DNA of 64,000 bases from Dehalococcoidia bacterium (lineage in GTDB: Bacteria > Chloroflexota > Dehalococcoidia > UBA2979). The notes below the pieces were generated by a model. It had not been told where the DNA came from. It saw only the letters and a program-made list of their open reading frames with translations, and did no database searches. A program made the translations under genes and the position numbers. This document shows positions 8,908-17,918 of the stretch, one piece after another. Location: positions 1-64,000 of the forward strand of contig JANQNP010000025.1 in assembly GCA_028279505.1 (NCBI GenBank). Reading direction: 5' to 3'. Every line of letters starts with the position of its first letter. Within the stretch, counting starts at the first letter, position 1.

Positions 8908-9711
8908 ATGGCGGTGTCGGTGAACGTGTCGTACCCAGCGGATGGCGTGGCGCTGATCGCGTTCGCGGATCCGCCGATGAACTTCGGCGGGCCGGAACTT
9001 GCCCGGAAGATCCTCGAAGCGGTGCAGGAGGCGGACGAGGCCGGCAGCAAGGTGTTCGTGCTCGCGTCGGACACGCCGGGGTACTTCATCGCCCACTGGT
9101 CGCTGCAATGGATCATCGATGCGATGGGGGCGGATCCGCCGGCGCGGCCACCGGCGCAGCGTCCCGCGATCTTCGAAGAGATCGGCGCGAGCCGGATGAT
9201 CTCGATCGCGGCGAACAACGGACAGGCGTGGGGCGGTGGCGCCGAGCTGTCGTGGGGCTGCGATCTGCGGATCGCGGCGGAGTCGGCGACGTACGGACAG
9301 CCCGAGGTTGCCCTCGGCATTCCGCCTGGCGCGGGCGGGACGACGCGGCTAGCGCGGCTGATCGGGCCAACGAAGTGCATGGAGATGATCCTCGATGGGC
9401 GACCGATCACGGCGAGTGAGGCGCTCGCCCTTGGGGCGATCAACAAGGTGGTGCCAGACGAGCGGCTCCGCGAGGAGGCGATCGCGTGGGCGGCGCACAT
9501 CGCCCAGTGGCCGGCGTGGTCCCTCGATGCGTGCAAGCGGAGCTTCACGGGTGGTCGGGATCTGCCGATCGAGGCGGCGCGCCGGAACGAGCAGGCGATC
9601 TTCCAGGCGACGGCTCGCCGCCCGGATGCGCTCGCGAAGCTGGCGGAGATCCAGGCGAAGTACGACGCGGGCGCGGACTCCTACGAGGCGGCGGGGTTGC
9701 CTCGCGACTAG
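8908..9711 (+). CDS. Enoyl-CoA hydratase/isomerase family protein (crotonase)
   Basis: The open frame extends to 8746, but GAGGAG lies directly before the ATG at 8908 and the crotonase fold starts there, giving 267 residues. Both catalytic Glu positions of enoyl-CoA hydratase are kept (E113 in GGGAELSWGCD, E133 in GQPEVALG), followed by PPGAGGTTRL. An authentic hydratase of a 2-enoyl-CoA is therefore plausible, in beta-oxidation or a related acid pathway. The oxyanion-hole loop before residue 70 is unusual (DTPGYFIAHWSLQW instead of the AGxDL type), so the substrate may be atypical. Confidence 0.88.
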   Translation: MAVSVNVSYPADGVALIAFADPPMNFGGPELARKILEAVQEADEAGSKVFVLASDTPGYFIAHWSLQWIIDAMGADPPARPPAQRPAIFEEIGASRMISIAANNGQAWGGGAELSWGCDLRIAAESATYGQPEVALGIPPGAGGTTRLARLIGPTKCMEMILDGRPITASEALALGAINKVVPDERLREEAIAWAAHIAQWPAWSLDACKRSFTGGRDLPIEAARRNEQAIFQATARRPDALAKLAEIQAKYDAGADSYEAAGLPRD

Positions 9712-9745
9712 CTCCGTTCGGTGCGAGACGGGGCCGTGGCGTCGA

Positions 9746-9751
9746 TAAGAT
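9746..9751 (+). promoter_or_regulatory. Putative -10 element (TAAGAT) upstream of putA
   Basis: TAAGAT lies 40 bp before the putA ATG in the 79 bp spacer after the crotonase gene. No clear -35 is seen. It fits the TAnnnT pattern that recurs before several genes in this window. Confidence 0.3.
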
Positions 9752-9790
9752 CGGAACGCCGCTGCTGCCTCCCCCGCGAACGGAGCGACG

Positions 9791-12700
9791 ATGCCCGACC
9801 TCGAGCGTGTTGAGGCGCGGACGCAGGAGCTGGGGCGCGCGCTGCTGACGGCGGCCGGGGAGTACCGGCCGGGGGTCGCCGAGCGGATCGAGGACTGGCT
9901 GCTGACGCATGCCGTCGCCGACGAGGCGTTCCGTAGCCGCTTGTTGCGCTACATGGATGTGCTGGCGTCGCTGGACTACGACTCGAGCGGGGCCGAGGCG
10001 AAGCGGCTGGCGCGCGAGTACTTCGGCGACGAGTTCCCCGATCTGCCCCGGCCGTTGCGCTGGCTGCTGCGGGTGGCGCGCAACGAGCATCTGCCGGCGC
10101 CGGTGGTAGGGGAGACGGCGGAGCGGGCGGCGGAGCTCTTTGCGCGGCGGTTCATCACGCCGCCGGGGAGCGAGACGATCTCGCGGACGCTCGGGTACCT
10201 CGGGAGCCACGCGCGCTATCCGGCGTTCGATCTGCTGGGGGAGGCGGTGCTCAGCGACGAGGAGGCGGAGGCCTACGCGGCGCGCTACCTGGAGCTGATC
10301 GCGCAGCTCGGCGAGGATCCGGCCGCCGGCGCCGAGACCATCGGCGGGGCGGCGATGCTGCAGGTGTCGGTGAAGCTGAGCTCGCTGACCGCGCACTTCT
10401 CGCCGGTGGATCCGGAGGGGACGCTGCGGCGGGTGCGACCGGCGTTCGAGGCGATCTGCGAGGCGGCGCGCGACACGGGCATCGGCATCACCGTGGACAT
10501 GGAGCAGTACGAGTACCGCGACCTGACGTGGGAGATCTTTCGGTCAGTCCTCGGGCGTGGGGAAGCCCTCGAGGGGTGGCCGCACGCGGGGATCGTCGTG
10601 CAGGCCTACCTGCGGGACACGCGCGAGCATGTGGACGAGGTGGTGCGGTTCGCCGAGGAGCGAGGGACGCCGTTCCTCGTTCGGTTGGTGAAGGGCGCGT
10701 ACTGGGACTACGAGACGATCGTGGCGGACGCGAACCGGTGGGCGCCGCCGGTGCACGTCGAGAAGCTGGCGACGGACGCGACGTTCGAGGGGGCGGCACG
10801 GCGGTTCATCGCGGCGCATCCGGCGGTGCGGCTCGCGATCGGCAGTCACAACGCGCGGAGCCACGCGGTGGCGGAGGCGCTGGCCGAGGAGGCGGGGCTG
10901 CCGACGAACGCGCTGGAGCACCAGACGCTGTTCCGCACCTACGAGGGGATGAGCCGCGGGCTGGTGGAGCTGGGCTGGGTGGCGCGGGACTACGTGCCGG
11001 TCGGCGAGCTGATCCCGGGGATGGCGTACCTCGTGCGGCGGGTGCTGGAGAATTCCTCGCAGGCCGGGTTCCTGCTGCAGAGCCGTAGCGGCGCCGACAT
11101 CGACGAGCTGCTAGCGGCACCTTCAGGGTGGGCGGCGGCCGGGGGTGTGCCTGCGACCGTCACGGACACCGAGAACGGCGTGAGCTTCGAGCGGGCGCCG
11201 GGGGCGCGCTGGTTCGATGCCGGCTTCCGCGAGGAGTTCGAACGCACGCTCGGGGAGACGCGCGCTCGCTTCGGGGAGCACTTCACGCTCGACGAGTCGC
11301 AGGGGCCGCTGGCGATCGAGTCGACCGTCGCGATTCGCAGTCCGTCGGCGCCCGACGGGGAGGCGGTGGGCACCGTGGACTTCGCCGCGCTCGAGACGGC
11401 GGAGCGGAGCGTCGCGCTGGCGCGTCGCGGCCAACCCGCGTGGGGGGCGACGCCGGTGGCGGAGCGGGGGCGGATCCTGCGACACGCCGCCGACCTGCTG
11501 CACGCGCGTGAGCATGAGTTCGCGGCGTGGGTCGTGCACGAGGGCGGGCGTGACCGCGTGGACGCGTTCGCGGAGGTCGAGGAGGCGATCGACTACCTGC
11601 GCTACTACGCGGTGGAGGCGGAGCGGCTTTCCGGGGACCTCGGTGGGCGGATTGCACCTCGGGGGGTGGTGGGGGTGATCCCGCCGTGGAACTTCCCGCT
11701 GGCGATCCCGTGCGGGATGACGGTGGCGGCCCTGGCGGCGGGGAACTCGGTGGTTCTGAAGCCGGCGGAGCAGACGCCGCTGATCGCGGGGCGGCTCGTG
11801 GCGCTGCTGCACGAGGCCGGGGTGCCTCGGGAGGCGCTTCGGTACCTGCCGGGTCGCGGGGAGACGGTGGGGGCGGCGCTCGCGGCGTCGCCGCGGGTGG
11901 CGATGATCGCGTTCACCGGATCGCGCGCCGTGGGGACGCTGCTGCACGAGGTGACGGCGGGCGTTCGGCTCGCCGAGGGCGGGCAGAAGGCGCTCGTCGC
12001 CGAGATGGGCGGCAAGAATCCGGTGCTGGTGTTCGCGGACGCGGACCTCGACGAGGCAGTAGACGGGATCCTGCGGTCGGCGTTCGGGCACGCGAACCAG
12101 AAGTGCTCGGCCGCGTCGCGGGTGCTGATCGAGGCGCCGATCTTCGACCGGCTACGCGACCGGCTGGTCGCCGCGGCGTGGAGCCTGGAGGTGGGGCCGG
12201 CGACCGAGGCGGCGACGCAGGTGAACCCGGTGATCGACCGGGACGCGTTCGAACGACTCGAAGGCGCGGCGGCGACGGCGCGGGCGGAGTGCGACTTGCT
12301 CCTCGATCGGTTCGAAGCCGGGGAGGGGTTGAGCCGGGGGCCGCTGATCGTGGAGCTGCCCGCGAGCCGGGCGGGCGACGCGCGGACGGGGACGGAGGAG
12401 CTGTTCGGGCCGATCCTGGTGCTGACGGCATTCGAGGACGAGGCGGAGGCGCTGCGGCTCGCGAACGGGACGGCGTACGGGCTGACGGCGGGGGTCTTCT
12501 CTCGCAGTCCGGCGACGATCGAGCGGGTGACCGAGGCCCTCGAGGCGGGGAACGTCTACGTGAACCGGACCACGACGGGGGCGCGGGCCGGGGTCGAGCC
12601 GTTCGGCGGGCTGAAGATGTCGGGCACGGGGCCGAAGGCGGGCGGGCCCGAGTATCTGCGTGCGTTCGTGCGGCGCACGGATGCGCGGATCGAAGAGGGC

Positions 12701-13387
12701 GAGGTTCCGGAGCCGCTGACGTCGGCGACGATTCCCGAGGGTGTCGCGGAGCGCTGGGATGCACCGCTCGCCGAGCGGGTGGGGATCCTCGGCGGGGCGA
12801 TCGCGCGGCTGGACTCCGAGGCCGGCGCGTCGCTACAGCGGGCGATCGACCTCGTTGGCGACGACCTGCAGGAGCCGGCAGTCACGCTGCCGGTCGCGGG
12901 GCAGCAGACGGAGCTGCGCTACTCGATGCCGCGCGGGCTAGGGCTGGTGCGCGCCGGCGGTTCGGAGGCGGCCGGGTGGCTCGGCGCGGCGCTGCTCGGC
13001 GGGAACGGGTGCACGGTGGTGGACTCGCCAGCGCTGACGGCGGTGGTCGGCGCGCTGATCGAGGCGGGTGTCCCGGCCTCGGTGGTGCGGTACGTCGACG
13101 GCGGGGCGCCGGTTCTGCGCGCGCTGGCGGCGCGACCGGAGGTGGCGTTCGCGGCGCTGGACGCGGCGGGGCCGCTGGCGGACGCGTTGCGCGTTGACGT
13201 GGCGGGGGCGGTTGACGGGCAGCGGTCGCTGAAGGCGCTGCTCTCACCCCTCGATGGGGCGCAGCCCGGCGAGGCGGGGTTCCTCCGCCGGTTCACGTGG
13301 CCGAAGGTGGTCGCGATCCGCACGTTGCGGCACGGGGCGGATCTGACGTTCGAGCTGGTCGGCGACGAAGGCGCCGAGACCGACTAG
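9791..13387 (+). CDS. putA: Bifunctional proline dehydrogenase / delta-1-pyrroline-5-carboxylate dehydrogenase
   Basis: A 1198-residue fusion that oxidises proline to glutamate via P5C with FAD and NAD+. Residues about 1-450 are the proline dehydrogenase barrel (VSVKLSSLTAHFSP, VRLVKGAYWDYE, YLVRRVLENSSQAGF). Residues about 505-960 are the P5C dehydrogenase with Glu738 (EMGGKN) and nucleophile Cys772 (HANQKCSAASR). The remaining 240 residues resemble the degenerate aldehyde-dehydrogenase-like C-terminal domain of long (type B) PutA proteins and lack a catalytic Cys. There is no N-terminal DNA-binding (ribbon-helix-helix) domain, so it is an enzyme only. The ATG at 9791 follows CGGAGCGACG. Confidence 0.95.
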   Translation: MPDLERVEARTQELGRALLTAAGEYRPGVAERIEDWLLTHAVADEAFRSRLLRYMDVLASLDYDSSGAEAKRLAREYFGDEFPDLPRPLRWLLRVARNEHLPAPVVGETAERAAELFARRFITPPGSETISRTLGYLGSHARYPAFDLLGEAVLSDEEAEAYAARYLELIAQLGEDPAAGAETIGGAAMLQVSVKLSSLTAHFSPVDPEGTLRRVRPAFEAICEAARDTGIGITVDMEQYEYRDLTWEIFRSVLGRGEALEGWPHAGIVVQAYLRDTREHVDEVVRFAEERGTPFLVRLVKGAYWDYETIVADANRWAPPVHVEKLATDATFEGAARRFIAAHPAVRLAIGSHNARSHAVAEALAEEAGLPTNALEHQTLFRTYEGMSRGLVELGWVARDYVPVGELIPGMAYLVRRVLENSSQAGFLLQSRSGADIDELLAAPSGWAAAGGVPATVTDTENGVSFERAPGARWFDAGFREEFERTLGETRARFGEHFTLDESQGPLAIESTVAIRSPSAPDGEAVGTVDFAALETAERSVALARRGQPAWGATPVAERGRILRHAADLLHAREHEFAAWVVHEGGRDRVDAFAEVEEAIDYLRYYAVEAERLSGDLGGRIAPRGVVGVIPPWNFPLAIPCGMTVAALAAGNSVVLKPAEQTPLIAGRLVALLHEAGVPREALRYLPGRGETVGAALAASPRVAMIAFTGSRAVGTLLHEVTAGVRLAEGGQKALVAEMGGKNPVLVFADADLDEAVDGILRSAFGHANQKCSAASRVLIEAPIFDRLRDRLVAAAWSLEVGPATEAATQVNPVIDRDAFERLEGAAATARAECDLLLDRFEAGEGLSRGPLIVELPASRAGDARTGTEELFGPILVLTAFEDEAEALRLANGTAYGLTAGVFSRSPATIERVTEALEAGNVYVNRTTTGARAGVEPFGGLKMSGTGPKAGGPEYLRAFVRRTDARIEEGEVPEPLTSATIPEGVAERWDAPLAERVGILGGAIARLDSEAGASLQRAIDLVGDDLQEPAVTLPVAGQQTELRYSMPRGLGLVRAGGSEAAGWLGAALLGGNGCTVVDSPALTAVVGALIEAGVPASVVRYVDGGAPVLRALAARPEVAFAALDAAGPLADALRVDVAGAVDGQRSLKALLSPLDGAQPGEAGFLRRFTWPKVVAIRTLRHGADLTFELVGDEGAETD

Positions 13388-13430
13388 GGTCGGCTCACCG
13401 GGACGCCGGTCGTCAGGCTGAGGAGGGGCG

Positions 13431-13955
13431 ATGGAAGTCATAGACGTGATGCGGAACGGGCTGCGGAACGTGCACGGGATGCTGGACACGGCGGTGGACG
13501 GGATGACCGCCGATCAGCTGAACTTCCGCGCGGCGGAGGGCGGGATCAGCGCGTTCTTCTCGCTGTGGCACTACGTGCGCACCGAGGACAACATCGTCAA
13601 CTTCGTGGTGCAGCACCGGAACACGGTCTGGCTCGAGGGCGGGTACGACGAGCGGTTCGGACTGCCTCGGACGGCGCAGGGGACGGGGATGACGGACGAG
13701 GAGGCGCTGGCGGTTCGGATCGAGGACGTGGACGGGTGGCTCGAGTATCAGCGCGGGGTGTGGGCGGCGACGGACGCGTACCTCGAGGGGCTCGACCCCG
13801 CCTCGATGGAGGAGGTGCGGGTGGTGATCAAGCCGGTGGGGGAGATGTCGCTCTGGGACGGGCTGTGGGGGATGTGCCTCAGTCACGGGTACCGGCACGT
13901 CGGCGAGATCGAGTTCGCGCGCGGCGTGCAGGGGCTCGGCGGGCTGACGATCTAG
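13431..13955 (+). CDS. DinB-like (DUF664/DfsB-type) four-helix protein
   Basis: A 174-residue protein of the DinB/YfiT metal-binding four-helix-bundle superfamily. Putative metal-ligand histidines are in FSLWHYV and in LSHGYRHVGEIEF, the usual spacing for the last two. Members are thiol-dependent transferases or of unknown function. AGGAGGGGCG precedes the ATG. It starts 43 bp after putA and could be read through from it. Two other DinB-like proteins are encoded at 35850 and 40318. Confidence 0.82.
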   Translation: MEVIDVMRNGLRNVHGMLDTAVDGMTADQLNFRAAEGGISAFFSLWHYVRTEDNIVNFVVQHRNTVWLEGGYDERFGLPRTAQGTGMTDEEALAVRIEDVDGWLEYQRGVWAATDAYLEGLDPASMEEVRVVIKPVGEMSLWDGLWGMCLSHGYRHVGEIEFARGVQGLGGLTI

Positions 13956-14026
13956 CCTCGGAGGGTTCGAGTCGCCTCGTCAGCGGGGGGCGGAGCAGCC
14001 CGGTGGGTGGGCGGCGTCGGGATCGA

Positions 14027-14051
14027 AACGGGCGGCCGGTGGCCGCCCGTT
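14027..14051. terminator. Bidirectional hairpin between convergent genes
   Basis: A perfect 11 bp stem (AACGGGCGGCC / GGCCGCCCGTT) with a GGT loop separates the DinB-like gene (+) from the zinc ribbon gene (-). Very GC-rich and ending in TT, it is a good factor-independent terminator candidate. Confidence 0.72.
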
Positions 14052-14075
14052 GGGTTCGGTGCTCGGCGGACCGCG

Positions 14076-14582
14076 CTACTTGGCGGTGCGCTTCTGGTAG
14101 TCGAGGTTCTGGACGGCCTTGGCGACGCGGCGCTTCACCGTCTCCTGGCGCTTGGATCCGCGCATGCGGATGCGCTTGTTGATGTCCTGCTGCTGCGCCC
14201 CGGCGCGACTGTCGACGGGCTCGATGCCGGTCTCGATGACCTGCCGGGTGTGCTGCTCCTTGCTGTACTCGTAGCGCTCGAGCTCTTCGACCGTGAGGGG
14301 CTTGGGCGGCGCCTTCTTGTTCACCTCGGGGTGTTCGATGCCGCGGACGGCGCCAGTGATCGGCTGCGAGACCTTCTGCCCGAGGTGCCAGTAGCCGCCG
14401 TCGTCCGGGAGCTGTCGCGGGCGGCCGTCGCGGAAGACGAACGCGGACCACTGCTTGGACATGACGCGGCGGGAGTCTGCGTCGCAGGTAGGGCACGGCT
14501 GGTCGACCGAGGCCTCGCGAGCGGGTCGCAGCAGCTCAAAGCGGAGATCGCATTCAGGACACTGGTACTCGTACATTGGCAT
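14076..14582 (-). CDS. FmdB-like zinc ribbon protein with basic tail
   Basis: The open frame begins at 14687, but the FmdB fold (MPMYEYQCPECDLRFE) starts at the ATG at 14582, preceded by GGAGAGGG, giving 168 residues. Two CxxC pairs (CPEC and CPTC, the latter at about residues 29-32) form the zinc ribbon. The rest is a lysine/arginine-rich helical extension (about residues 90-168) with no family I recognise, ending KRTAK, and could bind nucleic acid. Function unknown. Divergent from the DUF4170 gene across 190 bp. Confidence 0.8.
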   Translation of the reverse strand: MPMYEYQCPECDLRFELLRPAREASVDQPCPTCDADSRRVMSKQWSAFVFRDGRPRQLPDDGGYWHLGQKVSQPITGAVRGIEHPEVNKKAPPKPLTVEELERYEYSKEQHTRQVIETGIEPVDSRAGAQQQDINKRIRMRGSKRQETVKRRVAKAVQNLDYQKRTAK

Positions 14583-14732
14583 GAGCTGACAACCCTCTCC
14601 GGCCACTCCAAGCAGGTACCCACGGGGCCTCACGGATCCAGCGGGTAACCCACCCATGATACGCGACCGGCGGATGCCGGGATCCACGTGGAGGGATGCC
14701 CGGTGCGGAATCCGCGAGGATCGACCGATCCT

Positions 14733-14764
14733 CTTGCCTCACGACCGAATCGGCTTGCCTCACG
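14733..14764 (+). repeat. Two direct repeats of CTTGCCTCACG, 21 bp apart
   Basis: The 11-mer CTTGCCTCACG occurs at 14733-14743 and 14754-14764, start to start 21 bp, about two helical turns. The second copy ends 8 bp before the ATG at 14773. This could be a tandem regulator site or the trace of a small duplication. Confidence 0.45.
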
Positions 14765-14772
14765 GGGGCACC

Positions 14773-15066
14773 ATGACGATTAGCCCACAGCACGGCGATG
14801 TCAGGCTCGCATCAGCGGACGGGCTGCCGTACTTCGTGGTCGGCGGACGCTACGAGGACACCTCGTTCACGACGCTGCTGGAGGCGGCGCCGGCGGAGGG
14901 GCCGTACGAGCGGTACGACGATGCGGTGGACGTGTGGCGCGCGAACTCGATGCGGCACATCGATGAGGCGTTCGTGCGCTACCTGATCGTGCAGGCGGAG
15001 TCGCCGGAGGTGGCGTCGGAGCACGCCGAGGAGCCGCCGCAGCAGCGGACGGCGCAAAGCGCGTAG
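14773..15066 (+). CDS. DUF4170-like small protein
   Basis: A 97-residue protein starting at the ATG at 14773, preceded by GGGGG. It contains FVVGGRYEDTSF near residue 20, a YDDAVDVWRANS segment and HIDEAFVRYLIV, which match the layout I know for DUF4170, a family mainly described in Proteobacteria. No catalytic residues or membrane segment are evident; the C-terminal 20 residues are Glu/Gln-rich and probably disordered. The upstream part of the open frame (from 14656) lies in the intergenic region and is not used. Confidence 0.72.
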   Translation: MTISPQHGDVRLASADGLPYFVVGGRYEDTSFTTLLEAAPAEGPYERYDDAVDVWRANSMRHIDEAFVRYLIVQAESPEVASEHAEEPPQQRTAQSA

Positions 15067-15150
15067 CGCGCACACCACCGAGCGCGACGCAGCCGGAGCA
15101 GGTCGCCAACCTCGCAGGTGGCGCTGCGCCATCGGCGGGTGCGGGGGCGG

Positions 15151-15178
15151 TTGAGCACGAGGGCAGCCGCGCTAGAAT
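15151..15178 (+). promoter_or_regulatory. Sigma-70-type promoter for the DUF2795 gene
   Basis: TTGAGC at 15151-15156 and TAGAAT at 15173-15178 are 16 bp apart, the clearest -35/-10 pair in the window. GGAGGA follows 9 bp later and precedes the ATG at 15200. Confidence 0.55.
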
Positions 15179-15199
15179 CCATCTGCCGGAGGACACCAC

Positions 15200-15442
15200 A
15201 TGCCCGTGACGCCGCACGCGACCAAGCAGGACTACGAGCTCGCGTTCAAGGGCTTCCACTACCCGATCTCGAAGGCGGCGATCATCAACATGGGTCGCGA
15301 CAAGGGCGGGATCGACCGCGAGGTCGCGCGTGTCCTCGCGGACCTGCCGGACCGCCGCTACAAGAACGTCGACGAGGTGAAGGAAGCGGTGCGCGCCGTG
15401 TACCGCAGCAAGGGCGTCGACGACGACAACCTGCCGGTCTAG
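15200..15442 (+). CDS. DUF2795-like small protein
   Basis: An 80-residue protein whose middle (FHYPISKAAIINMGRDKGG then VLADLPDRRYKNVDEVKEAV) matches the DUF2795 pattern of a short helix-turn-helix-like domain ending in LPDRxYxSxxEV. GGAGGA precedes the ATG and a good promoter lies upstream, so it is probably monocistronic. Function unknown; a DNA- or RNA-binding role is sometimes assumed for this fold. Confidence 0.78.
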   Translation: MPVTPHATKQDYELAFKGFHYPISKAAIINMGRDKGGIDREVARVLADLPDRRYKNVDEVKEAVRAVYRSKGVDDDNLPV

Positions 15443-15447
15443 CTCGC

Positions 15448-15485
15448 GCGCCGGTGTGACCCGGCGCTGATCCGCGCTTCGCGGA
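15448..15485. terminator. Two adjacent hairpins between convergent genes
   Basis: A 7 bp stem (GCGCCGG / CCGGCGC, loop TGTGAC) at 15448-15467 and a 6 bp stem (TCCGCG / CGCGGA, loop CTT) at 15471-15485 fill the 46 bp between the DUF2795 gene and the FKBP gene. They probably stop transcription from both sides. Confidence 0.55.
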
Positions 15486-15488
15486 ACG

Positions 15489-16061
15489 CTACTGAATCTC
15501 GACGAGTTCGATCTCGAAGGTCAACGCCTTGCCGGCGAGCCGGTGGTTGCCGTCGACGATGAAGTTCTCATCGTTGATCTCGATGACGGACATCGGGATG
15601 CCGCTGACGAAGACCTGGTCGCCGACCGCCAGTCCGTCAGGCGCCTGTTCGATGGAGAATTCGAAGCGGCGCGTCTCGTCGATCTCGCCATAGGCCTCGT
15701 CCGGTGGGATGCGGACGGTGACGGTCTCGCCAACGGCCATGCCACGGACGGCGTTGTCGAAGCCCTGGATGGCGCGGCCGGCGCCGATGACGAACGAGAA
15801 TGGGTCGCGCTCGAGCGAGGAGTCGAAGACCTCGCCGTCGTCGAGGGTGCCGTGGTAGTGGACGAGCACACTGTCGCCGTCAGTGGCGACGCGGGATCCG
15901 CCGTCGCCGGACGGTTGGGTCGCCTCGGAGGTTGCCGTCGAGGGGGCGGCGGTGGGGGTGGGATCGGCCTCGGCGTCGCTCCCGCAGGCGAGGAGGGCCA
16001 GGGCGAGGATGGCGACGGCGATGACGGAGATCCGGCGGAGGGATCGGGCGCGGGTCAGCAT
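15489..16061 (-). CDS. FKBP-type peptidyl-prolyl isomerase lipoprotein (SlyD-like)
   Basis: The open frame reaches 16475, but the ATG at 16061 begins a clean lipoprotein signal (basic start, VIAVAILALALL, lipobox LLAC with Cys near residue 26), giving 190 residues. A Thr/Pro/Ser linker follows, then the FKBP domain (VLVHYHGTLDDGEVFDSS, GAGRAIQGFDNAVRGM, PPDEAYGE) with a SlyD-like insert-in-flap region (GDQVFVSG to VDGNHRLAGKALTFEIEL). It should catalyse prolyl isomerisation and chaperone folding outside the cytoplasmic membrane. It diverges from orn. Confidence 0.88.
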   Translation of the reverse strand: MLTRARSLRRISVIAVAILALALLACGSDAEADPTPTAAPSTATSEATQPSGDGGSRVATDGDSVLVHYHGTLDDGEVFDSSLERDPFSFVIGAGRAIQGFDNAVRGMAVGETVTVRIPPDEAYGEIDETRRFEFSIEQAPDGLAVGDQVFVSGIPMSVIEINDENFIVDGNHRLAGKALTFEIELVEIQ

Positions 16062-16149
16062 CGATCGACCGTAGCACGGGGCCTGGGCGACCTCATCAAG
16101 AGAATGCGATCCGCATGACGCCCGCGGTGCGCGCCGGTAGGCTCGCTCG

Positions 16150-16725
16150 ATGACGACACCCGATGCGCGCAACCTCGTGTGGATGGACCTCGAGATGACG
16201 GGGTTGATCCCGGGGCGGGACGTGATCATCGAGATCGCGACGCTGGTGACGAACCCGGAGCTGGAGATCATCGCCGAGGGGCCGGCGCTGGCGATCAAGC
16301 GCACCGAAGCCGAGATCGCGCTGATGGACGAGTGGAACGTGAACACGCACACCGCGTCGGGGCTGGTGGAGCGGATGCGAGAGTCGTCGACCGACATCGC
16401 GGCGGCGCAGGCGCAGACGCTGGAGTTCGTCCGCGAGTGGACGCCGTCCGGCAAGTCGCCGCTCTGCGGCAACACGATCCCGCACGACCGCCGCTTCCTG
16501 CGCGTGGAGATGCCGGAGCTGGAGGCGCACTTCCACTACCGCAGCATCGATGTGAGCACGATCAAGGAGCTGGTCACCCGCTGGTACTCGCGCAAGGTGC
16601 AGCCGCCGCCGAAGCAGGGTGCGCACCAGGCGCTCGACGACATTCGCGAGAGCATCGAGGAGCTGCGCTGGTACCGCGAGCACGTGTTCGTGGCGGAGCC
16701 GCAGCCGGCTACCGCCGAGGAGTAG
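16150..16725 (+). CDS. orn: Oligoribonuclease (DEDDh 3'-5' exonuclease)
   Basis: A 191-residue protein with all the metal and catalytic residues of oligoribonuclease: Asp13 and Glu15 (WMDLEMTGL), Asp113 ([11 protein letters not shown]), His159 and Asp164 ([14 protein letters not shown]). It degrades 2-5 nt RNAs and pGpG to mononucleotides. E. coli Orn has a Tyr-containing ELRYYR end; here ELRWYR. A DUF418 gene follows after 38 bp. Orn is common in gamma-proteobacteria and actinobacteria, so its presence is informative for taxonomy but not decisive. Confidence 0.94.
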   Translation: MTTPDARNLVWMDLEMTGLIPGRDVIIEIATLVTNPELEIIAEGPALAIKRTEAEIALMDEWNVNTHTASGLVERMRESSTDIAAAQAQTLEFVREWTPSGKSPLCGNTIPHDRRFLRVEMPELEAHFHYRSIDVSTIKELVTRWYSRKVQPPPKQGAHQALDDIRESIEELRWYREHVFVAEPQPATAEE

Positions 16726-16763
16726 CGGCCTCCCCTCGTCGCGCGGCGGGAAGTCATCGAGCG

Positions 16764-17918
16764 ATGGCCAGTAGTCCACCCACCGACCGCGCCGCTCCGA
16801 TCCACCAACGCGACCGAATCACCAACCTGGACACGGTGCGCGGGATCGCGGTGCTCGGGATCCTCGTGATGAACGCCGTGTCGTTCGGGTTGCCACAGGC
16901 CGCCTACTTCAACCTCGATGCCGCCGGTTCCGAGCGCTGGCTCGACTGGGTGATCGGCGGGGCCGGCGAGATCTTCGTCGACCAGAAGATGATGGGGTTG
17001 TTCTCGCTGCTGTTCGGGGCGGGGATCGTGCTGTTCGCGGATCGGGCGGCCGCGAAGGAGGCGCGGGCGGGGCTGCTCAGCCTGTGGCGAAACACGCTGC
17101 TGCTCGGGATCGGGGTGGTGCACACGCTGATCTGGGACGGCGACGTGCTGGTGTTGTACGCGATCTGCTCGCCGATCCTGATCGCGGTGCGGAACGTGCG
17201 GCCTCGGACGTTGTTGGTCCTCGGGACGGCGATCGTGCTGTGGTCGGCGGTGCTGGCGGTGATCGTCGAGGGCGAGGTGCCGGCCTCGGGGGAGGGGCTG
17301 GGGGAATTCTGGTTCGCGGACGGCGGCGCGATGTCGGAGGCGGTCGAGCTGTTCGTGCTCAACGACTTCTTCACGCGCGCGCTGGGGATGATGCTGATCG
17401 GCGTCGCGCTGTACCGACTGGAGATCCTGCAGGGCCAGAAGCCGGCGGCGTGGTACCGGCGGATGGCCATCCTCGGGCTGGGGACGGGGCTGCCGATCGC
17501 GGCGGCCGGGCTCGCATTCCAGGTGACGAACGACTTCTCACCGGAGATCGCGATCATCGGTGAGGCGCCGAACACGCTGGCGACGATCCCGGTGACGCTG
17601 GGCTACCTGGGGCTGATCACGCTGTGGAACCAGCGCGGCAACAGCGCGCTGCACGAGCGGTTCCGCGCGGCGGGGCGGATGGCGCTGACGAACTACCTGA
17701 CGCAGACGCTGATCGGGGTGGCGGTGCTGCGCGGACTGTTCGATAGCTCGGATCTGACGCGGACCTGGATCTTCGCGTTCATCCTCGTGGTGTGGGGGCT
17801 GCAGCTGTGGTGGTCGCAGCCGTGGCTCGCGCGGTTCCGCTACGGGCCGTTCGAATGGCTGTGGCGGTGCGCGACGTACCGGTCGTGGCAGCCGATCCGA
17901 CGGACGTCCGGGAGCTAG
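16764..17918 (+). CDS. DUF418 family integral membrane protein
   Basis: A 384-residue polytopic protein beginning at the ATG at 16764 (the open frame upstream overlaps orn and is not used). The N-terminal signature NLDTVRGIAVLGILVMNAVSF and the C-terminal TNYLTQTLIGV and WSQPWLARFRYGPFEWLWRCATY are diagnostic of DUF418 proteins. About 8-10 hydrophobic helices are visible. The family is suspected of transport or acyl transfer across the membrane; no function is proven to my knowledge. Confidence 0.9.
   Translation: MASSPPTDRAAPIHQRDRITNLDTVRGIAVLGILVMNAVSFGLPQAAYFNLDAAGSERWLDWVIGGAGEIFVDQKMMGLFSLLFGAGIVLFADRAAAKEARAGLLSLWRNTLLLGIGVVHTLIWDGDVLVLYAICSPILIAVRNVRPRTLLVLGTAIVLWSAVLAVIVEGEVPASGEGLGEFWFADGGAMSEAVELFVLNDFFTRALGMMLIGVALYRLEILQGQKPAAWYRRMAILGLGTGLPIAAAGLAFQVTNDFSPEIAIIGEAPNTLATIPVTLGYLGLITLWNQRGNSALHERFRAAGRMALTNYLTQTLIGVAVLRGLFDSSDLTRTWIFAFILVVWGLQLWWSQPWLARFRYGPFEWLWRCATYRSWQPIRRTSGS

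Noticed and set aside
13960..13985. T-loop-like GGTTCGAGTC suggesting a tRNA end
   Set aside because: Upstream bases belong to a coding gene and no acceptor or anticodon stem forms.
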